Of a DNA stretch of 64,000 nucleotides, positions 59,735 through 64,000 are shown piece by piece. The stretch lies in NCBI RefSeq assembly GCF_018406605.1, contig NZ_AP024545.1:2108001-2172000 (forward strand), written 5' to 3'. Position 1 is the stretch's first letter. Each line of letters opens with the position of its first letter. The notes beneath the pieces were generated by a model, which was not told where the DNA came from, did not search any database, and worked only from the letters and a program-made list of their open reading frames with translations. The position numbers and the translations under genes were made by a program. Source of the stretch: Noviluteimonas caseinilytica (GTDB taxonomy: Bacteria; Pseudomonadota; Gammaproteobacteria; Xanthomonadales; Xanthomonadaceae).

Positions 59735-60106
59735 ATGCAGCGCACCTGGCGGCACCTCTACGCCGCGATCCCCTTGTTGATCATCGTGGCGTTGATCGTA
59801 GTTTCGTGCTGGCGATCGCCGCAGGCCAGCCAGGCCGGCGCGATTGCGCGCGGCGAGACGATCGTGCGGGCGATCGATGCGTACGCAGGGGACAACGATC
59901 GATACCCGGCGCAGCTCCTGGACCTCGTACCGAAATATCTGCCGGAAGCGCCAGGGAGCGGGGCCGGTGCGTATCGCGTGGACTACACGCGCCAGGACTA
60001 CGGCACCTATCAGCTGGACATCGGTTACGACGGGCCTGGTGTCAACAACTGCACGTACGACCCCGCGCGAGCGCCGGAAGGGTGGAAGTGCGGCGGACAT
60101 TTTTGA
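59735..60106 (+). CDS. Membrane-anchored pilin-like protein
   Basis: 123 aa. An N-terminal hydrophobic helix (about 8-26, LYAAIPLLIIVALIVVSCW) is followed by GETIVRAIDAYAGDNDRYPAQLLDLVPKYL, the layout of small pseudopilin-like proteins, and then Tyr-rich strands with Cys near the end (CTYDPAR, KCGGHF). There is no prepilin peptidase site before the helix, so the assignment is tentative. Confidence 0.6.
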   Translation: MQRTWRHLYAAIPLLIIVALIVVSCWRSPQASQAGAIARGETIVRAIDAYAGDNDRYPAQLLDLVPKYLPEAPGSGAGAYRVDYTRQDYGTYQLDIGYDGPGVNNCTYDPARAPEGWKCGGHF

Positions 60107-60205
60107 AGCCGTTGCACCGAACGGTGCAGCCGCAATGTCCGGTTCGATTCGGGAAGACTGCAAACCATCTGTTCTTGCTCAACCACCCCGGCGAGGAGAA
60201 TGCCC

Positions 60206-60736
60206 ATGGCGAAGATCATCTTCGGTTTGAACCAATCCCTCGACGGCTACGTCGACCACGAGGCCTTTCGGCCCAGTCCCGTACTCTTTCGCCACTTCAT
60301 CGAACTGGTGCGTGGGATGACGGCCAGCGTTTACGGCCGACGCACCTACGAGGTGATGCGCTATTGGGACGAAAACCAGCCGGATTGGGGCGCGGAGGAA
60401 CGCGAGTTCGCGGCGGTGTGGCGAAGCCATCCCAAGTGGGTCGTGTCGCGCTCGCTGAAGTCGGTCGGCCCCAATGCCACCCTGGTCGCCGATGATCTGG
60501 AGCCAGTGATTCGCAAGCTGAAGGCCGATCTCGCCGGGGACATCGAAGTCGCCGGCCCCGACCTGGCGCGCAGCCTGACCGACCTGGGCCTCATCGACGA
60601 ATACCGGCTCTACCTCCACCCCGTCGTGCTGGGCCACGGCAAACCGTTCTTTGCGGGCGCTCGCCCGCCGCTCCGCCTGCTGGCCAGCACGTTGATCGAC
60701 GACGTCGTGATTCGGTTGACGTACGTGCCTGCCTGA
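60206..60736 (+). CDS. Dihydrofolate reductase family protein, second copy
   Basis: 176-aa RibD_C/YyaP-type protein, distant paralogue of the 14564 gene. KIIFGLNQSLDGYVDH, YGRRTYEVMRYWDEN, IEVAGPDLARSLTDLGLIDEYRLYLHPVVLGHGKPFF and a final LTYVPA. ATG 60206 is used because AGGAG lies seven bases upstream; ATG 60200 abuts it. Substrate unknown. Confidence 0.85.
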   Translation: MAKIIFGLNQSLDGYVDHEAFRPSPVLFRHFIELVRGMTASVYGRRTYEVMRYWDENQPDWGAEEREFAAVWRSHPKWVVSRSLKSVGPNATLVADDLEPVIRKLKADLAGDIEVAGPDLARSLTDLGLIDEYRLYLHPVVLGHGKPFFAGARPPLRLLASTLIDDVVIRLTYVPA

Positions 60737-60849
60737 CTCAACGCGCTACTGCGTTCTGAACCCCGGTGTTTCTTCTGACGACCGGTATCGGCCCGGAGCG
60801 CACATTCGCCCCCTCACTGAATCCTGCGTCAGAGCGCGTGCCACACGAG

Positions 60850-60958
60850 TTAAAGTTCCCGATCCGTATGCGGTGTCTCCCACTTGGAGATCCAGCAAAA
60901 CGAAACACCTGCGCGCTCCGCGGTCTTCTTGAAGCCCTCGACCTCCGCCTGCGTCGCC
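60850..60958 (-). other. Unassigned open frame after the lectin gene
   Basis: On the minus strand, beyond the stop of the 60959 gene, another frame stays open to TAA at 60850-60852. It encodes EATQAEVEGFKKTAERAGVS and onward to WISKWETP, with CPAC just inside the preceding gene. Third-position GC is high in its first half. No start codon is visible. It could be a gene remnant or chance. The remaining 113 bases of this gap show nothing. Confidence 0.3.
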
Positions 60959-61933
60959 TCAACGCACGCAGGACACGAGTGCCTGCCGGACTTTTTCGCC
61001 GCGCGTGACCCAGGTTTCGTCCGCGAGATTGTCCGGCCAGAGCTGCAAGTGCTGGACGTAGGAACCCGCGGGCCGTTCGTGCGACGACCAGTGTTGTGCG
61101 TTCACCCAGCCGAGGCGTTCCAGCGAGGCGCCGCCCTTCGATGCCGCCGTGGGCTGCCAGGCATTCAGGAACACGGTGAACTCGGTCTTCGTCGGCAGGC
61201 GCCAGTTCGCGAGGCCCTGCACGACCAGGCGCTCGCACAGGTTGGCGCCCACGTCGCGCTCGTGGAGCACGAAGGGCTTGTAATAACCGGTCTCGTAGGA
61301 ACGCACGCCCGCGATGCCGAACCGGTCGGCTTCCTGCGGCGTGAGCGGGCGCGCGAAGAGGAGCGATCCCGCCCCCGTGCGCGTGTCCGCCGTGGTGACG
61401 CGGCCGGGTACATCGCCGATGGCGACGATGGCGTCCTTGCGTTCCCATGTCCAATCCTGGTTGGCGCCGCCGTTGCACGCCCACGTGCCCACCTTCGGCC
61501 CGTATTGCCAGTTGGCATACAGCACGTCGAGGCACTTCCACTGGCTGTTCGCGGACAGGCCCTGGATGCGCGCGCCGTTGAACAACCACAGCTGGTTGAC
61601 CTGCGGGGTGGGGATGCGCGGGTAGGTGATGACGTTCGTCTGCGCGCCCTCCACGTCCAGCACGCGACCCCCGACATAGTTGCGGATGTAATGCAGGCCG
61701 GCCGCTCCGTGCCATCCCGGTGCGCGTTCGACGTACCACAGCTGGTTCTTCGCGCCGGTGGCCGGGCGCATCGCGACGGGAGACACGTGGTAGCGCTGGC
61801 TGGCGGCGTCGCCCTCGGCCGTGAGCACGTGGCCGTTGATCTTCGACTTGATGACGTAGAAGTGGCCCGGTTCGTAGGCGAAGGCAGCGACGGGCGCGGC
61901 GAGCAGCGACAGTGCAAGCATCGATCGTTTCAT
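60959..61933 (-). CDS. Secreted ricin-type lectin protein
   Basis: 324-aa exported protein. ATG 61933 (MKRSMLALSLLAAPVAAFA) has GGAG five bases upstream. The body contains ricin-type QxW repeats (KNQLWYV, VNQLWLF, GGANQDWTW), typical of a beta-trefoil carbohydrate-binding domain (about 20-175). The C-terminal part with LANWRLPTKTEFTVFLNAW and WVTRGEKVRQALVSCV is Lcl/DUF1566-like. Probably binds sugars outside the cell. Confidence 0.75.
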   Translation of the reverse strand: MKRSMLALSLLAAPVAAFAYEPGHFYVIKSKINGHVLTAEGDAASQRYHVSPVAMRPATGAKNQLWYVERAPGWHGAAGLHYIRNYVGGRVLDVEGAQTNVITYPRIPTPQVNQLWLFNGARIQGLSANSQWKCLDVLYANWQYGPKVGTWACNGGANQDWTWERKDAIVAIGDVPGRVTTADTRTGAGSLLFARPLTPQEADRFGIAGVRSYETGYYKPFVLHERDVGANLCERLVVQGLANWRLPTKTEFTVFLNAWQPTAASKGGASLERLGWVNAQHWSSHERPAGSYVQHLQLWPDNLADETWVTRGEKVRQALVSCVR

Positions 61934-62101
61934 GGGAGCTCCGGCACGGAATCGTGCGATGGAGTGTCCGCCTGCGCGCAACGCGCGTCGTGTCGACTTC
62001 GCAGCGACGTGCGCGCGATTGCTCTGCGATGTCGCGGTGAAGTCAGTCGCAGCGCTGCAATTTCGCCAAGGCCGCGATGTCGACGATTCGCATCGCGCGC
62101 A

Positions 62102-62932
62102 TCAAGCCGCGGCCGCGGCCTCGCGCAACGCGTCCGCCCGCGCTTCACCGAGGTACCGGACGATCGCGCCCTTCGCGATGTAGATCAGCGGGATCAGCAC
62201 GATCGCCGCCAGCATCTTGTACGCGTAGTTCACGGTGCTCACCGCGAGGAACAGCGAGATCGGCCAGTGCTGCGGGCCAATCACGAAGGCGATGTACAAC
62301 ACGACGAAGCTGTCCACCAGTTGCGACACCGCAGTGGAGCCCGTCGCGCGCAACCACACGTGGCGGCCACCGGTGCGCCTGCGGATGTGGTGGAACACGG
62401 AGACGTCGATCAGCTGGCCTATCAGGAACGCGATCACCGAGCCGCCGATCGTCCACAGGCCCTGCCCGAACACCGCGGCGAACGCGGCCTGGTAATCCGG
62501 CACGCCCTGCGATTGCGCGGCGCTCACCCACCAGCCGGCGGGCGCGAGCGAGATGGCGGCGAACGCGAACGCGAAGCCGTACACGATCAGCACCACCGCG
62601 ATCCACGAAATCATCCGCACGCCGCGGCGCCCGAAGAATTCATTGATGACGTCGGTGAAGATGAAGACCATCGGCCACAGCAGCGTGCCGGCGGTGAAAC
62701 TCAGCGAGCCTTGCTGCCCGAACAGGTTCCACTGGAACGGGTTGATCCCGAGCGTGTCTTCGAGCGCGAAGATCTTGACGCCGATGAACTCGGCGAGCAC
62801 CGCGTTGACGCAGAAGAACGCGGCGAGCGCGATGAACAATTTCGTCGCGCGATCGGCGAGCGGGTGGGTGGCGGCGAACTTGGCCGCGGTTTCGAGACGC
62901 TGGACTTCGACTTCCGCTGCCGGCGTGCTCAT
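62102..62932 (-). CDS. yhhQ: Queuosine-precursor transporter (YhhQ/VUT family)
   Basis: 276-aa integral membrane protein with seven or eight helices, family of preQ0/preQ1 importers. VUT-type pattern: NAVLAEFIGVKIFAL, FTDVINEFFGRRGVR, VGLTT-like region replaced by the GFAFAFAAISLAP segment, and GSVIAFLIGQLIDVSVFHHIR. ATG 62932 overlaps the stop of the DUF502 gene (ATGA). Functionally related to queA and tgt at 35.8-38 kb. Confidence 0.88.
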   Translation of the reverse strand: MSTPAAEVEVQRLETAAKFAATHPLADRATKLFIALAAFFCVNAVLAEFIGVKIFALEDTLGINPFQWNLFGQQGSLSFTAGTLLWPMVFIFTDVINEFFGRRGVRMISWIAVVLIVYGFAFAFAAISLAPAGWWVSAAQSQGVPDYQAAFAAVFGQGLWTIGGSVIAFLIGQLIDVSVFHHIRRRTGGRHVWLRATGSTAVSQLVDSFVVLYIAFVIGPQHWPISLFLAVSTVNYAYKMLAAIVLIPLIYIAKGAIVRYLGEARADALREAAAAA

Positions 62933-63621
62933 GCGCGCGGCAAGGCGTCTTGCTGCGTCGCGCCCGAGGGCGTGAACGGAATCGTGTCCGGCGACACCGC
63001 GCCACCGGAAATGATGAAGCTCATCGCCTGGTCCACCGTCCAGTCGGTGGGCGTCATCTTCTCCACGGGCACGATCTCCAGGTAACCGGATGTCGGGTTG
63101 GGCGTGGTGGGCACGTACACCGCGGCCAGTTCGCGCCCGGTGCCTTCCTCGCGCATCACCTTGGTGACGAAGCCGAGCGTCTTCATTTCCTTGTGCGGGA
63201 AATCGATCAGCACCACGCGCTGCGTGCCGTCGGGCTTGGTTTGCAGGATGTCGAGCAGCTGGCGCGCGCTGCCGTAGATCGTGTTGGCCAGCGGGATGCG
63301 CTTGACCAGGCCTTCGAACCACCCGAGCAGCGTCTGGCCGACGACGCGTTGCGCCATGAAGCCGGAGAGCAGGATCACAGCGAGCGTAGCAACCAGCGCG
63401 ATGGCGGTGATCACCCACGGATCGGCGAGCCAGGCCATGCGCGGATCACCCGCGGCGGCGTTGGCGAGCAACGGACCGATCAGCGGCCGGCTCGTATCCG
63501 ACAACAGCACGAACACGAACTTGACCACCACCCACGTCAGCCAGATCGGCAACAGGGTGAGCAGGCCGGCGAGAAACAGGCGTTTGAGGCTGGGGCGGGG
63601 GGCTTTGCGCATGCGGCGCAT
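62929..63621 (-). CDS. DUF502 family membrane protein
   Basis: 230 aa from ATG 63621 (or ATG 63612). Two TM segments (about 14-38, LFLAGLLTLLPIWLTWVVV, and about 70-90), then a conserved soluble part with RIPLANTIYGSARQLLDIL and VVLIDFPHKEMKTLGFVT, the DUF502 signature. Function unknown. Coupled to yhhQ by a 4-base overlap. Confidence 0.88.
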   Translation of the reverse strand: MRRMRKAPRPSLKRLFLAGLLTLLPIWLTWVVVKFVFVLLSDTSRPLIGPLLANAAAGDPRMAWLADPWVITAIALVATLAVILLSGFMAQRVVGQTLLGWFEGLVKRIPLANTIYGSARQLLDILQTKPDGTQRVVLIDFPHKEMKTLGFVTKVMREEGTGRELAAVYVPTTPNPTSGYLEIVPVEKMTPTDWTVDQAMSFIISGGAVSPDTIPFTPSGATQQDALPRA

Positions 63622-63650
63622 TGTAGAGCCGCGATGCGGAGTGCAGGACC

Positions 63651-64000
63651 TCAGTCGCGCACGAGGCGCAAGCCGACGTCGTCGTACCCGCGCGACCGCT
63701 CGATCGTGCGCGGGCGCGGGCCCCGCCAGCCGGTGCCGGCGATGGAGCCGTCGCGCAGCCAGGCGGCCACGTTGCGACCGCCCGCGGGCGAAGGCGGCAT
63801 CGACTGCAGTTCGCTGCTGCTCGGCAGGCGCATGTGCTGGCCGTTGCGCGCGGCCCAGTGCACGTAGGCGGTGGCGTCGTCGTACGAGATGCAGACGACC
63901 GGTTGCGCGTCGGTCTGTTCGAAGCCCGGCGTCTTCCAGTCGCGCGGCTTGACCAGGCGCAGCAGCGACAGCTTTTCGCGGCACAACGCGGACGGGCGAC
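63651..64000 (-). CDS. SUMF1/formylglycine-generating-type domain, 5' end missing
   Basis: C-terminal part of a SUMF1-type (FGE-sulfatase) domain protein; the frame runs off the right edge. QPVVCISYDDATAYVHWAAR, RLPSSSELQSMPP, GGRNVAAWLRDG and the ending RSRGYDDVGLRLVRD match the family. The C-type lectin-like fold is shared by formylglycine-generating enzymes and kinase-linked or secreted relatives. Which one applies cannot be told from this fragment. Confidence 0.8.
   Translation of the reverse strand, partial: RPSALCREKLSLLRLVKPRDWKTPGFEQTDAQPVVCISYDDATAYVHWAARNGQHMRLPSSSELQSMPPSPAGGRNVAAWLRDGSIAGTGWRGPRPRTIERSRGYDDVGLRLVRD

Noticed and set aside
60738..61739. 333-codon minus-strand frame over the lectin gene
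   Set aside because: The lectin frame has signal peptide, QxW motifs and a ribosome-binding site; this one is Arg-rich shadow.

Overview
The window looks like a chromosomal segment from a high-GC gammaproteobacterium of the Xanthomonadaceae, most likely Lysobacter or a close relative. The reasons are inference from three things: the rplT-pheS-pheT-ihfA-merR-tRNA-Pro order, strong G/C bias at third codon positions, and several protein types common in that family (XAC0095-like, DUF6491-like, M13 peptidases, YfhL ferredoxin, choice-of-anchor Q proteins). I see no prophage, integrase, insertion sequence, CRISPR array or rRNA. Most of the window is ordinary chromosome, with small lineage-specific genes between the housekeeping blocks.

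Layout. 1-4640: end of rplT, pheST, ihfA, a MerR-type regulator, tRNA-Pro(GGG). 4790-6660: three small uncharacterised genes and a hairpin-rich, possibly RNA-coding intergenic region. 6869-10012: divergent SDR/AraC pair and a secreted beta-helix protein. 10163-12825: radical SAM protein coupled to a DUF4130-UdgX fusion, a putative DNA repair pair. 12907-23860: many small membrane, lipoprotein and regulatory genes, including an orphan histidine kinase, a duplicated STAS-like gene around an SPFH lipoprotein, an Nramp transporter coupled to an ion channel, and tRNA-Phe. 23866-28787: yggX, mutY, an AsmA-like gene and ftsY in one overlapping leftward chain, with rsmD-coaD rightward. 28825-34066: lipoprotein, ferredoxin, gamma-glutamyltransferase, MBL hydrolase, and a damaged TMEM43-like gene running into a MAPEG protein. 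34071-41308: class III aminotransferase, queA-tgt, yajC-secD-secF. 41427-46260: suhB, trmJ, and a PhnD-like sensor coupled to a GGDEF-EAL protein. 46519-50483: ExoD and CNNM/CorC-like membrane proteins, then a Pho-box-controlled DUF47-pit operon. 50496-57594: an alkyltransferase-like protein, a 2OG oxygenase, two tandem rhomboids and two tandem M13 family proteins. 57739-64000: beta-CASP nuclease, small lipoproteins, a ricin-type lectin protein, the queuosine-precursor transporter with DUF502, and a partial SUMF1-domain gene.

How genes work together. Four-base ATGA/GTGA overlaps are frequent and mark translationally coupled pairs: radical SAM/UdgX, ferredoxin/ggt/anchored protein, queA/tgt, PhnD/GGDEF-EAL, channel/Nramp, ftsY/asmA/mutY, DUF502/yhhQ. 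Queuosine synthesis (queA, tgt) and precursor uptake (yhhQ) both occur here but 25 kb apart. The most interesting items are the M13 protein whose zinc ligands are lost beside an intact paralogue, the unassigned structured RNA region at 5.4-5.6 kb, the STAS/SPFH duplication with a decayed copy, the damaged TMEM43-like gene with a GC repeat at its start, and the Pho box of the phosphate operon.
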